Assembly: GCA_016220085.1 (NCBI GenBank)
Contig: JACRIN010000006.1
Coordinates: 20,208 to 84,207 of the forward strand
Source: Planctomycetota bacterium
Lineage (GTDB): Bacteria > Planctomycetota > UBA1135 > GCA-002686595
Reading direction: 5' to 3'
DNA: 64,000 nucleotides
Shown here: piece after piece, positions 43,287 to 53,712 of the stretch
How positions within the stretch are numbered: position 1 is the first letter of the stretch
How the letters are laid out: each line of letters opens with the position of its first letter
Notes under the pieces: generated by a model
Databases searched by the model: none
What the model saw: only the letters and a program-made list of their open reading frames with translations
What the model was told of the DNA's origin: nothing
Translations under genes and position numbers: made by a program

Positions 43287-44872
43287 TGGCTGCGAAGCGC
43301 GGGCGAGCGAACGGCGCGGTGCGCGCGGCGCGGCTCGAGGTCTTCGACCAGCTCTTCGCCTCGGTCGCGGAGGAGATGGGGGCGGCGCTCTCGCGCGCGG
43401 CGTTCTCGCCGAACATCAAGGAGCGCCGCGACTTCTCGTGCGCGCTGTTCGACGCGCGCGGCCGCATGGTCGCGCAGGCGGCGCACATCCCGATCCACCT
43501 CGGCTCGATCCCGGCGTGCGTCGCCGCGGCGCGCGAGGACGTCGAGATGCGGCCGGGCGACGCGGTGCTGCTCAACGATCCGTACCGAGGCGGCACGCAC
43601 TTGCCCGACGTGACCCTGGTGTCGCCGATCTTCCTCTCGGGGAAGAGCAAGCCCGACTTCTACGCGGCGAATCGCGCGCACCACGCGGACGTCGGCGGCG
43701 CGCATCCGGGCTCGATGGCGCCGGCGCACGACCTGCACGGCGAGGGGTTGGTGATCCCGCCGATCCGGTGGATCGTCGGCGGCGAGCCCGATCGAGCGCT
43801 GACGAGGCTCCTGCTCGCGAACATGCGCATCCCGCGCGAGCGCGAAGGCGACTTGTTCGCGCAGTGGGCCGCGAATCGCACCGCGGAGCGCCGCCTCGTC
43901 GAGCTCGCGCGCGAGCTCCGGACCCGCGGGCTCGCGCGCGCGTGCGACGACCTGCGCGGCTGGACGGCGAACCTGGCGCGCGCGTTCGTGCGCTCGTTGC
44001 CGCGGCGCGAGGTGAGCTTCGAGGACGTGCTCGAGGTCGGCGCGCGCGACGTCGCGTTGCGCGTGACGCTGGCGCGCCGCGGCGACGAGCTCGTCGTCGA
44101 TTTCCGCGCGAGCGACGCGCAGTCCGACGCGCCGATCAACACGCCGCGCGCGGTCGCGGTGTCGGCGGTGTTCTACGTGCTCCGGCTCTTGCTCGCCGAG
44201 CGCGCGCCGACCAACGACGGCCTGCTCGCGCCGGCGCGCATCTTGACGCGACCGAAGAGCCTGGTCGACGCGCGCTACCCGGCGCCGGTCGCCGCAGGAA
44301 ACGTCGAGACGAGTCAGCGACTGGTCGACGTGCTGCTCGGCGCGTTCGCGCGACTCTTGCCGGGTCGGATGCCGGCCGCGAGCTCCGGCACGATGAGCAA
44401 CCTGAGCTTCGGCGGCTCGCGCGCGGACGGCGAGGGCTTCACGTATTACGAGACGATCGCCGGCGGGGCGGGCGCATCGCGAGCCGGCGACGGTGCGAGC
44501 GGCGTCCACACGCACATGACCAACACGCGCAACACGCCGATCGAGGCGTTCGAGCTCGGCTTTCCAGCGCGCGTGCTGTGGTACGCACTTCGACCGAACA
44601 GCGGCGGCTCCGGCGAACATCGCGGTGGCGACGGGTTGGTGAAGCGCGTGCACTTCTTGGCGCCCGTCCAGGCGGGCTGGATCGCCGATCGCTCGCGGCG
44701 CGGGCCGTGGGGGCTCGGCGGCCAACGCGGGGCCGCGAGTCGCGCGGCGCGCGTCGATCGCCGCGGCGGGGTTCAGGAACTCGGCTCGAAGGTCTCGCTA
44801 GCGCTCGCCGCCGGCGAGGGCCTCGCGCTCGCGACTCCCGGCGGCGGCGGATTCGGCCGACCGCGTCGGTAG
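43286..44872 (+). CDS. Hydantoinase B/oxoprolinase (HyuB) family protein, orphan subunit
   Basis: HyuB-type subunits take part in ATP-dependent hydrolysis of hydantoins or 5-oxoproline, or in acetone carboxylase-like reactions, normally with a HyuA subunit. The 528-residue protein has SRAAFSPNIKERRDFSCALFD, QAAHIPIHLGSIPACV, GDAVLLNDPYRGGTHLPDVTLVSP, FYAANRAHHADVGG, LSFGGSRADGEGFTYYETIAGGAGA, HTHMTNTRNTPIEAFE and a Gly-rich end (ATPGGGGFGRP). It is near full length for the family. No HyuA gene is adjacent; instead it is coupled by a TGATG overlap to a GspK-like gene, which is unexpected. Confidence 0.88.
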   Translation: MAAKRGRANGAVRAARLEVFDQLFASVAEEMGAALSRAAFSPNIKERRDFSCALFDARGRMVAQAAHIPIHLGSIPACVAAAREDVEMRPGDAVLLNDPYRGGTHLPDVTLVSPIFLSGKSKPDFYAANRAHHADVGGAHPGSMAPAHDLHGEGLVIPPIRWIVGGEPDRALTRLLLANMRIPREREGDLFAQWAANRTAERRLVELARELRTRGLARACDDLRGWTANLARAFVRSLPRREVSFEDVLEVGARDVALRVTLARRGDELVVDFRASDAQSDAPINTPRAVAVSAVFYVLRLLLAERAPTNDGLLAPARILTRPKSLVDARYPAPVAAGNVETSQRLVDVLLGAFARLLPGRMPAASSGTMSNLSFGGSRADGEGFTYYETIAGGAGASRAGDGASGVHTHMTNTRNTPIEAFELGFPARVLWYALRPNSGGSGEHRGGDGLVKRVHFLAPVQAGWIADRSRRGPWGLGGQRGAASRAARVDRRGGVQELGSKVSLALAAGEGLALATPGGGGFGRPRR

Positions 44873-44888
44873 GGCCCGCACGTTTTCC

Positions 44889-44917
44889 TTGTCGGGTGCC
44901 GCGTCGATCAGGACAAT
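44889..44917 (+). promoter_or_regulatory. Candidate promoter of purA
   Basis: TTGTCG and GACAAT are separated by 17 bases, about 40 bases before the purA ATG and just after the HyuB stop. Confidence 0.45.
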
Positions 44918-44957
44918 CCGCGCCTTTGGCACGAGCCCCGACGAACGAGCGACACGC

Positions 44958-46265
44958 ATGCCCTCCTTGAGTGTTTTTGGTGCCCAGTGGGGTGACGAGG
45001 GCAAAGGCAAGATCATCGACCTGCTCGCGCGCGGCGCGGACGTGGTCGTGCGCTACCAGGGCGGCGCGAACGCGGGCCACACCGTGGTCGTTGGCGGGAC
45101 GAAGTACGTGATGCACCTGATCCCGTCCGGGATCCTGCACTCCGAGAAGATCAACGTCATCGGCAACGGGGTCGCGCTCGACCCGCTTGCGCTGTTCGCG
45201 GAGATCGACGAGCTCACCGGTCGCGGCGTGAAGATCGACGGAACCAACCTGCGGCTCTCGTCCGGCGCGCACGTGATCTTCGAGCACCACCGGCGCATCG
45301 ATCACGCCGCCGAGCGCTGGCGCGGCGTCGGGCGGATCGGCACGACCGGTCGCGGCATCGGACCGTGCTACGCGGACAAGGCGGCGCGCACCGGGCTGCG
45401 ACTCGCAGACCTGCTCGAGCCCGAGCGTTGCCGCGTGCGCCTGACCGCCGCGCTTGCCGAGAAGAACGCGCTCTTGCGCGACGTGCACGGCGAGGAGCCG
45501 CTCGATCTCGATCAACAACTTTCGCGCTACATGGCGCTCGGCGAGCGGTTGAAGCCCTACGTCGGCGACACCGGCGCGGAAGTGCGCTCCGCGTATCGCG
45601 AGGGCAAGCTGGTGCTTTTCGAGGGAGCCCAGGGCGCGATGCTCGACCTCGATCACGGCACGTACCCGTACGTGACTTCGTCGAGCACCGGCACCGACGG
45701 CATCGCACCCGGCGCCGGCTTCCCCGCGCGCTGGATCGAGCGCGTGCTCGGCATCGCGAAGGCGTACTGCACCCGCGTCGGCGAAGGTCCGTTCCCTTCC
45801 GAGGACAAGGGCCCCGAAGGCGACCGCATCCGCGAGCAAGGCCGCGAGTTCGGCGCGACGACAGGTCGGCCGCGGCGCTGCGGCTGGTTCGACGCGCCGC
45901 AGATGCGGTACACGCTCGAACTGAACGGCGCCGACGGTTGGATCATGACCAACCTCGACGTTCTGTCGGGCTTCGAGCGCATCAAGGTCGGCGTCGGCTA
46001 TCGCATGGGCTCGAAGCGCTACCGCGAGTGGCCGGCTTCGCTCGCCTCGTTCGAGGGCCTGGAGGTCGACTTCGAGGAACTCCAGGGCTGGAACGACGAC
46101 ATCACGGCCGTGCGCGAATACGCTGAGCTACCGCGCGCAGCCCGCGAGTACGTCGAATGGGTCGAGGACCGCGTCGGCGTTCCGATCGTGATGCTCTCGG
46201 TCGGGCCTGAGCGCGACCAAATCATCCCGCGCCGCGACGCGCCCCAATTCCACGTCCTCGCCTGA
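44958..46265 (+). CDS. purA: Adenylosuccinate synthetase
   Basis: This GTP-dependent enzyme joins IMP and aspartate to make adenylosuccinate in AMP synthesis. The 435-residue protein has the family signatures FGAQWGDEGKGKIIDLL, YQGGANAGHTVVV, GTTGRGIGPCYADKAAR, EGAQGAMLDLDHGTYPYVTSSST and GATTGRPRRCGWFDA. The start is the ATG at 44958, which gives the canonical N-terminus MPSLSVFGAQWGDEG. It is followed by uppS and cdsA with short gaps, forming a housekeeping operon. Confidence 0.98.
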   Translation: MPSLSVFGAQWGDEGKGKIIDLLARGADVVVRYQGGANAGHTVVVGGTKYVMHLIPSGILHSEKINVIGNGVALDPLALFAEIDELTGRGVKIDGTNLRLSSGAHVIFEHHRRIDHAAERWRGVGRIGTTGRGIGPCYADKAARTGLRLADLLEPERCRVRLTAALAEKNALLRDVHGEEPLDLDQQLSRYMALGERLKPYVGDTGAEVRSAYREGKLVLFEGAQGAMLDLDHGTYPYVTSSSTGTDGIAPGAGFPARWIERVLGIAKAYCTRVGEGPFPSEDKGPEGDRIREQGREFGATTGRPRRCGWFDAPQMRYTLELNGADGWIMTNLDVLSGFERIKVGVGYRMGSKRYREWPASLASFEGLEVDFEELQGWNDDITAVREYAELPRAAREYVEWVEDRVGVPIVMLSVGPERDQIIPRRDAPQFHVLA

Positions 46266-46276
46266 ATCGCTGAGCC

Positions 46277-47071
46277 ATGGTCCCCCGTCCGCCTCGCACG
46301 ATCGCGCGCCCGGATTTCGGAGGCTCGTTTCCCGAGCACATCGCGATCATCATGGACGGCAACGGGCGTTGGGCGGAGCAGCAGGGGCTGCGCCGCGTGC
46401 TCGGCCACCGCGAAGGCATCAACTCGGTGCGCGAGATCACGACCGAGTGCGCGCGGATGGGCGTCAAATCGCTGACGCTCTACGCGTTCTCGGTCGAGAA
46501 CTGGAAGCGTCCGCGGATGGAGGTGCGCTACCTGATGCGCCTCCTGCGACAGTTCCTGGTCGCCGAACGCGGCACGCTGATGGACAACGGCGTGCGGCTG
46601 CGCGCGATCGGACGCCTCGACACGCTGCCGGACAACGCGCTGCGCGAGTTGCGCGCGACCGAGAACATGACCGCGCAGAACGACGGCATGCTGCTGCGCC
46701 TCGCGCTGTCCTACGGCTCGCGCGCCGAGCTCGCCGACGCGCTGCGCGCCGCCATCGCCGACGTTCGGTCGGGCCGCCTCGATCCGGCGACGATCGACGA
46801 CGAGACGTTTCGTCGCTACCTCTACGACCCGACGACGCCGGATCCCGATCTGCTGATCCGCACGGCGGGGGAGAAGCGCATCTCCAACTTCCTCCTGTGG
46901 CAGATCTCGTACTCGGAGATCTACGTCGCGACGGAATGCTGGCCGCAGTTCCGCAAGGCGCAGTTGCTCGCGGCGATCGCCGACTACGCGCGACGCGTGC
47001 GCAAGTTCGGCGGCTTGGTCGCCGACGCGCCGCCGCTCGAGCGCCGCGGCCGTCGCGGGATGGAAGCCTGA
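46277..47071 (+). CDS. uppS: Isoprenyl (undecaprenyl diphosphate) synthase
   Basis: A cis-prenyltransferase that makes the C55 lipid carrier for peptidoglycan and other envelope polymers. The 264-residue protein has HIAIIMDGNGRWAEQQGL, GHREGINSVREI, LTLYAFSVENWKRP, LIRTAGEKRISNFLLWQISYSEIYV and the C-terminal region for dimerisation. It lies 11 bases after purA and 10 bases before cdsA, the common uppS-cdsA order. Confidence 0.97.
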   Translation: MVPRPPRTIARPDFGGSFPEHIAIIMDGNGRWAEQQGLRRVLGHREGINSVREITTECARMGVKSLTLYAFSVENWKRPRMEVRYLMRLLRQFLVAERGTLMDNGVRLRAIGRLDTLPDNALRELRATENMTAQNDGMLLRLALSYGSRAELADALRAAIADVRSGRLDPATIDDETFRRYLYDPTTPDPDLLIRTAGEKRISNFLLWQISYSEIYVATECWPQFRKAQLLAAIADYARRVRKFGGLVADAPPLERRGRRGMEA

Positions 47072-47081
47072 TCCGTTCGCG

Positions 47082-48143
47082 ATGACCGCTTCCAAGCGCG
47101 CCAAGATCCTGCAGCGCACGTGGGTCGGCGGCTCGATCGCCGCGGCGTTGACGCTCACGCTCTACGGCGCGCACGCCGTCGGCAGCGGTTGGCCGATCCT
47201 GATCGCCGGCGCGGTGGTCACGCTCGTGTGCGTGTTCGAGCTCGGGCGCATGGGCCGGCTCGCGCAGCGCGACTTCGCGTGGGTGCTGACGCCCGCGGCG
47301 CTCGCCGTCATCCTGTCGACCGCCGACGCGACGCGCGCGTTCTACGGCGAGAGCGTCGCCGATCGAGAGCGTTGGCTCGGCTACTGGCAGGGCACGCTCG
47401 CGTCCGAATACCTCTGGGCGATCGTCGTCGCGGCGATCCTGCACGCGATCCATTCGACGCTTCGACCGCTGGGGCGTTGGAGGCCGTGGCCGCAGATCGC
47501 GGTGCTCGCGCTCGCGAGCGCGTGGCTCTGGCGGCTCTTCGTGCGACCGAGCACGCCGCCCGAGGAGAACTACCTCGTCTTCGCCGCCGCCGGCTTGGTC
47601 GCGTTGCGTTCGCTCGCGCGCGGCGCGTACTGGCGCACCGACTTCCTGATCGCGATCGGGCTCGCGGCGTGGGCGAGCGTTCCGTTGCCGGCGCTGACGA
47701 AGGTCTGGTACCTGTTCGGCGAGCAAGGGCTGATCGCGCTCGTCCTGCTCTCGAAGATCGGCGACATCGCGGGCTACTACGCGGGCAGCGCGCTCGGAAA
47801 GCACCATCCGTTCAAGTCGATCAGCCCCGGCAAGACGACGGAAGGGTGCGTCGCGTCGCTGGTCGCGGGCACGCTCGCCGGCATGGCGGTCGTCGGGACC
47901 GGACTCGTCCACTCGAGCTCGCTCGGTGTGCTCGGCGGCGCGCTCGCCGGCGCTGCGATCAACCTCGCGGCGCAGGCGGGCGACCTGTTCGAGAGCTGGG
48001 TCAAGCGCCGCTCCGGCGTGAAGGACTCGAGCACGTGGTTCGGGCCGTCGGGCGGGATGCTCGACCTCGTCGACAGCCTGCTATTCTCCATCCCGGTCGC
48101 GTTGTGGGTCTGGCCGCACGTTTTCGACCTCGCTCAGGTTTGA
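47082..48143 (+). CDS. cdsA: Phosphatidate cytidylyltransferase
   Basis: An integral membrane enzyme making CDP-diacylglycerol from phosphatidic acid and CTP. The 353-residue protein has about eight hydrophobic helices and the family signature near the C-terminus: KIGDIAGYYAGSALGKHHPFKSISPGKTTEG and GDLFESWVKRRSGVKDSSTWFGPSGGMLDLVDSLLFS. The usual PGHGG is GPSGG here. The N-terminal helices are poorly conserved, as in other family members. It lies 10 bases after uppS. Confidence 0.93.
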   Translation: MTASKRAKILQRTWVGGSIAAALTLTLYGAHAVGSGWPILIAGAVVTLVCVFELGRMGRLAQRDFAWVLTPAALAVILSTADATRAFYGESVADRERWLGYWQGTLASEYLWAIVVAAILHAIHSTLRPLGRWRPWPQIAVLALASAWLWRLFVRPSTPPEENYLVFAAAGLVALRSLARGAYWRTDFLIAIGLAAWASVPLPALTKVWYLFGEQGLIALVLLSKIGDIAGYYAGSALGKHHPFKSISPGKTTEGCVASLVAGTLAGMAVVGTGLVHSSSLGVLGGALAGAAINLAAQAGDLFESWVKRRSGVKDSSTWFGPSGGMLDLVDSLLFSIPVALWVWPHVFDLAQV

Positions 48144-48218
48144 CAGATCGGCCGCGCGGCGCGCATCGTTAGGCCTTCCCGCAACCCACCACCACGCACG
48201 AGCCCCCGCACACCCGCT

Positions 48219-49247
48219 TTGATCGAAGTCACGATTCCGCTGAAGAGCCACGAGGAAGCGATCCTCGTCCTCGGGCCGTACGATCGACACGCGAAGCTGC
48301 TGGAGCAGGCGCTCGCGATCGAGATCTACACGCAGAACGGCAACCTGCGCCTGCGCGGACCGGATCAGAACGTCTTCGAAGCCCAGCGGCGCGTCGAGCA
48401 CCTGCTCGGCAAGGTGCGCAAGGGCCGCGAGGTCGACGCTCGTGACGCGGAGGTGATCTTGCTCGGCACGTCTTCTTCCGGCGCGCAACCCGCGTCCGAG
48501 CGCTCGAACGGCGGCGTTGCGAACGCCGGCATGCACTCGGCGGCGCCGCGCTCGGCGAAGCTCGTGCGCGCGGGTCCGATCGCCGTCCGGCCGTTCGAAG
48601 GGCGCACGGAACACCAGCGCAAGTACCTCGACGTGATCCAGAAGCGCTCGCTGACGTTCGGGCTCGGCACCGCGGGCACCGGCAAGACGTTTCTCGCGGT
48701 CGCGTCCGCGGTGCGCGCGCTGCGCAACGGCGAAGTCAAGAAGCTGGTCGTCACGCGCCCGGTCGTCGAAGCCGGCGAGCACCTCGGCTTCTTGCCCGGC
48801 GACGTGCAAGCGAAGCTCAATCCGTACATGCGGCCGGTGTACGACGCGCTCTCGGAGCTGATCGACATCGAGGACGTGCAGCGCCTCGAGGAGCAGAACG
48901 TCCTCGAGATCGCGCCGCTCGCGTACATGCGGGGTCGCACGCTCGCTCATGCCTTCGTCATCCTCGACGAAGGCCAGAACACCACCGTTCCCCAGATGAA
49001 GATGTTCCTCACCCGTCTGGGTGAGGGGTCGAAGATGGTCGTCACCGGCGATCCGACGCAGAGCGATCTGCCGCGAGGGACGCGCAGCGGTCTCCTCGAC
49101 GCGGTCGCGCGCCTGCAGGGCTTCGCCGACATCGGCGTGGTCGAGTTCGACGTGCGCGACATCGTGCGCCACCCCTTGGTCGAGCAGATCGTGCGCGCCT
49201 ACGAGGCGCCCAATCGCGTTGGCGGCGCGCCGGAAGACGCACCGTAA
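48219..49247 (+). CDS. phoH: PhoH-family ATPase
   Basis: The 342-residue protein belongs to the PhoH/YbeZ group linked to RNA metabolism with YbeY. An N-terminal region with a small RNA-binding-like domain precedes the ATPase domain, with Walker A GLGTAGTGKTFLAVASAV, RPVVEAGEHLGFLPGDVQAKLNPYMRP, Walker B AFVILDEGQNTT and TGDPTQSDLP. A TTG at 48219 is the likely start. TTGACA occurs at 48140, but the matching -10 is unclear. The C-terminus overlaps the start of ybeY by 29 bases, a common coupling. Confidence 0.95.
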   Translation: MIEVTIPLKSHEEAILVLGPYDRHAKLLEQALAIEIYTQNGNLRLRGPDQNVFEAQRRVEHLLGKVRKGREVDARDAEVILLGTSSSGAQPASERSNGGVANAGMHSAAPRSAKLVRAGPIAVRPFEGRTEHQRKYLDVIQKRSLTFGLGTAGTGKTFLAVASAVRALRNGEVKKLVVTRPVVEAGEHLGFLPGDVQAKLNPYMRPVYDALSELIDIEDVQRLEEQNVLEIAPLAYMRGRTLAHAFVILDEGQNTTVPQMKMFLTRLGEGSKMVVTGDPTQSDLPRGTRSGLLDAVARLQGFADIGVVEFDVRDIVRHPLVEQIVRAYEAPNRVGGAPEDAP

Positions 49248-49701
49248 GCCCGCGCCGACGCGCGTCGACGTCGCGTGGCGGGTCCGGCGCCGCCCGCTCG
49301 CCGACGCGCTCGTGCGCAGGGCGGTTCGTGCGGCCGCGGTGGCCGGCGGGCGCGGTTCGGCGTGGTTCTCGGTCGTCTTCGTGTCCGACCTCGAACTCGC
49401 GCGACTGCACGCGGAGTGGCTCGACGACCCGACGGTCACCGACGTGATCACGTTCGACCTCGGCGACGAGCCGGGCGGCCCGGTGGGGGAGCTCTTCGTC
49501 AGCGTCGACCGCGCGCGAGCGATCGCCGCGGAGCGAGGCGGGTCCGAGGCGCGTGAGCTCGCGCTCTACGTCGTGCACGGCGTGCTGCATCTCTGCGGTC
49601 ACGACGATCATGCCGATGGTGCGCGGCGTCGGATGCGCCGCGAGGAACGACGCGTGCTCGCCGAGCTCGGCTACGCGCACGAAGGCGAGCTGTACTTCTG
49701 A
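49219..49701 (+). CDS. ybeY: Endoribonuclease YbeY (rRNA maturation factor)
   Basis: A zinc-dependent endoribonuclease acting in 16S rRNA maturation and ribosome quality control. The zinc motif H-G-x-L-H-L-x-G-H-D-D-H is present (HGVLHLCGHDDH), and VTDVITFDLG matches the family beta-strand. The start is a TTG at 49219, inside the end of phoH, giving about 160 residues; no ATG or GTG gives the family N-terminus. The ORF-track start at 49021 runs through phoH. Confidence 0.9.
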   Translation: MAARRKTHRKPAPTRVDVAWRVRRRPLADALVRRAVRAAAVAGGRGSAWFSVVFVSDLELARLHAEWLDDPTVTDVITFDLGDEPGGPVGELFVSVDRARAIAAERGGSEARELALYVVHGVLHLCGHDDHADGARRRMRREERRVLAELGYAHEGELYF

Positions 49702-49964
49702 GGTCGTCGACGTGTTCGCGAGCTGGTCGAGCACGGCGAGTTCGCGGGTGCGAGTCGGTGTCGAGCGGCGACTCGCGCGACCTTCGACGCGTACGAGCGT
49801 GCAACTCGGGACTTGAACGGCACGCAGGATTCCGTATGCCAAGGGGGTCAGCGAGCTCGCGGCGACGCGAGTTCGACGCTCGAGAAGCCGTGCACGACCC
49901 CATCCGAACGACCGCTCCACGCCGAGGCGGGCCATCGCGCGTCGGCGTGGCCGCGCGCTGACCC

Positions 49965-50780
49965 ATGACACCGATCGCGAAGGACGCTCGCAGTCGGACG
50001 TCGCGCGTCGCGCAATCGCCGGAACGTGATCGGGAGCGTCGGGCACGCACGCTGTGGCGCGCGTATGCGCGCAAGCCGGGCGACGCTCCGCGCAATCTGC
50101 TGGTCGAGCATTACCAGCGTTTCGTGCGCGAAGTCGTGCGCCGTTTCGGTTCTCGGCTTCCGCGCAGCGTCGAACGCGGCGACCTGGAAACGGCGGCCAA
50201 CGTCGGCCTGATCGGCGCGATCGAGAGCTTCGACGCGGCGCGCGGCGTGCGCTTCGAGTCGTACTGCGAGCTGCGCGTCCGCGGCGCGTTGCTCGACGAG
50301 CTGCGCACTCAGGATTGGCTGCCGCGTCCGTGGCGCACGCGCATCGAGCGGCACAAGCGCGTGTGCGAGGAGTTGCGCGCCGGGCTCGGCCGCGAGCCGA
50401 CCGACGACGAGATCGCGCGGGGCATGGACCTCGATCCCGCGGAGTATCGACAACTTTTTTCGACCGGGGTCCCGTTGCAGCCGACCGGGTCCGGCGGCGA
50501 ATCCGATGGCCACGACGACGAGGCGCACGGGATCGACGTCGTAGCCGACACGCACAGCGACGCTCCCGGTGAGAAGCTCTCGCGCGAGGAGCTGCTCCGG
50601 CTGGTCGCGCAGAAGCTCTCCGACCAGGAGTACCGCATCGTGTACTTGCGCTACTGGGAGGAACTCCCGATGCGCGAGATCGGTCAGCTCGAAGGTCTCT
50701 CGGAGTCGCGGGTCTGCAAGATCCACCAGCGCTTGATCGAGCGACTCAAGGATCGCTTGCGCGCCAACGCGAGCGAGTGA
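49965..50780 (+). CDS. RNA polymerase sigma factor of the FliA/WhiG type
   Basis: The 271-residue protein has region 2 (NLLVEHYQRFVREVVRRFG, NVGLIGAIESFDAARGVRFESYCELRVRGALLDELRTQDW), region 3 (GREPTDDEIARGMDLD) and region 4 (LVAQKLSDQEYRIVYLRYWEELPMREIGQLEGLSESRVCKIHQRLIERLK). This layout, with the phrase LRTQDW-P, is typical of sigma-28 family factors that run motility or differentiation genes. No flagellar genes are in the window. An acidic/Gly insert of about 30 residues lies between regions 3 and 4. The 263-base gap upstream holds no clear gene. Confidence 0.92.
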   Translation: MTPIAKDARSRTSRVAQSPERDRERRARTLWRAYARKPGDAPRNLLVEHYQRFVREVVRRFGSRLPRSVERGDLETAANVGLIGAIESFDAARGVRFESYCELRVRGALLDELRTQDWLPRPWRTRIERHKRVCEELRAGLGREPTDDEIARGMDLDPAEYRQLFSTGVPLQPTGSGGESDGHDDEAHGIDVVADTHSDAPGEKLSREELLRLVAQKLSDQEYRIVYLRYWEELPMREIGQLEGLSESRVCKIHQRLIERLKDRLRANASE

Positions 50781-50789
50781 GGGAAAAGA

Positions 50790-50826
50790 GCGAGGGCCCG
50801 AAGCGCGGCTTCAGGCCCTCGCAGTT
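50790..50826 (+). terminator. Strong hairpin terminator after the sigma factor gene
   Basis: GCGAGGGCC pairs with GGCCCTCGC; inside the loop GAAGC pairs with GCTTC around GCG, with only one C-A mismatch between the two stems. AGTTTCC follows. It begins 10 bases after the sigma factor stop. Confidence 0.8.
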
Positions 50827-51580
50827 TCCGTCGAGGCGGATCGCTACCCGGACCTTGCGGCTCGGGCATTCCCCGTTGCGATCGCCGCGGCACGAAGCCG
50901 CACGACGGAAAACGCCGCCGACGAAGAGCGTCCCCACACTCTCGCGGCAGGCGCACCTCCTTCTGCAGCGCGAGCTCGTCCCGTCCCCACAAGACGAGAC
51001 CCACGCTGGCTCCCCCTTCGCGAACACGCCGGTGTCCCCATCCGGCGCGCCCGTTCTGCTTCCTTCCCCGTGGCGAACGACTCGCGTCCCTCGCCGTGGC
51101 CCCGGTTCGCGCGGTGCGCACGAACCGTAGTAAGGACGAACGCCGCGTCGCTTCGCGCTCGAGCTGTCGCGGGAGCGCCGGGCCCAAGGGCACGGTGGAC
51201 GCTCGGCGCGCGAATCAGGAACTCTGAGGTGGAAGGCATGGTGTGGCGTTCGCTCGAGACCATGCCGCCAAGGTGCGCAGACCTTCGGTCCGGTCCGCGC
51301 CGCGGGTGTCGACCCGCGCCGGTGGGACCGTGCGCTCCGAGGCGGGGGATGGCCCCGTCTGCCCCTCGGATGCGATCTCCCTTTCAGGAGCGACGACGTT
51401 CGGCAGTCCGGCAGTCCCCGGTTTCCCGTGGATCCGCGACTTTGCGCCCCCGCCTCGCGACGGGTTTGCCTGGTCGGGTCATCGTTGGAGCCCCACAGGA
51501 TAGCTTGAAAATCGCATTGGGGCAAATCGCGGGCCGCGGGCGTCTCTCCTGTGCGCGTGAGCCACGTCGCAAGCTGTTGG
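50827..51580. other. About 750 bases with no recognised gene
   Basis: The region between the terminator and the promoter at 51581 has ORFs in several frames, but none has codon bias, a Shine-Dalgarno or a recognisable domain. Composition is C-rich in the first half, with repeated CCCC words on the plus strand. I searched by eye for tmRNA, RNase P, SRP and 6S RNA core motifs on both strands and saw none. Confidence 0.45.
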
Positions 51581-51610
51581 TTGACATAGGTTTGTGGTCT
51601 GGATTACACT
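51581..51610 (+). promoter_or_regulatory. Promoter of the NifU-like gene
   Basis: A consensus TTGACA is followed after 18 bases by TACACT. The predicted transcription start leaves a leader of only about 10 bases before the ATG at 51628. Confidence 0.65.
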
Positions 51611-51627
51611 TCTGTCCGGAGCGCGAA

Positions 51628-52005
51628 ATGGCCAGGCTTCCTCCCAAACTTCAAGCCCATTTCCTAGCGCCGCGCCACGCACGGACGCCGGTCGGTGCCG
51701 ACGGGCTCGGCCGCAGCACCAACCCGGCGTGCGGCGACGCGCTTGAGGTCGGTGTCTGGCTCGCGGAGGGCCGAGTGCGCGAGCTCGCGTGGGCCGGAAG
51801 GGGCTGCGCAGCGTCGCTGGCGTGCGCTTCCCTCGCCGCGGAGCGACTGAGCGGGCTCGCGCTCGCCGACGCGCGCGCGTTCGACCTCGCCGGCGCCGTC
51901 CAGGAGTTGGGCGGATTGGGCCCGACGCAGCAGCACGCCGTGCAGCTTGTGGCACGCGCGATTGCCAACGCCCTTTCGAAAGCGGCCGATTCGTGCCAAA
52001 GTTAG
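51628..52005 (+). CDS. NifU/IscU-like Fe-S scaffold-family protein
   Basis: The 125-residue protein is related to the Fe-S cluster assembly scaffold domain: STNPACGDALEVGVWLAEGRVRELAWAGRGCAASLACASLAAERLSG. Two ligand cysteines are in place (NPACGD and GRGC). The third ligand, normally a cysteine in a helix such as R-x-x-C-A-x-L, seems to be a histidine here (QQHAVQLVARAIANAL). It is short, with a compact C-terminus. No cysteine desulfurase is nearby. The next gene is a sigma-54 activator, so a regulatory or specialised Fe-S role is possible. Confidence 0.78.
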   Translation: MARLPPKLQAHFLAPRHARTPVGADGLGRSTNPACGDALEVGVWLAEGRVRELAWAGRGCAASLACASLAAERLSGLALADARAFDLAGAVQELGGLGPTQQHAVQLVARAIANALSKAADSCQS

Positions 52006-52049
52006 CCAGTCGTGTCCGGGATGGGCACGGCTTGCACAGAAGGCACGCC

Positions 52050-53708
<1,659 letters not shown>

Positions 53709-53712
53709 CGCC

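Noticed and set aside
49702-49964. tRNA or small RNA gene upstream of the sigma factor
   Set aside because: No T-arm GTTCGANNC with a pairing acceptor stem was found; the sequence looks like plain GC-rich spacer.
50746-51525. 259-aa minus-strand ORF and overlapping ORFs in the gene-free stretch
   Set aside because: No domain, codon bias or Shine-Dalgarno; it reads through the hairpin terminator.
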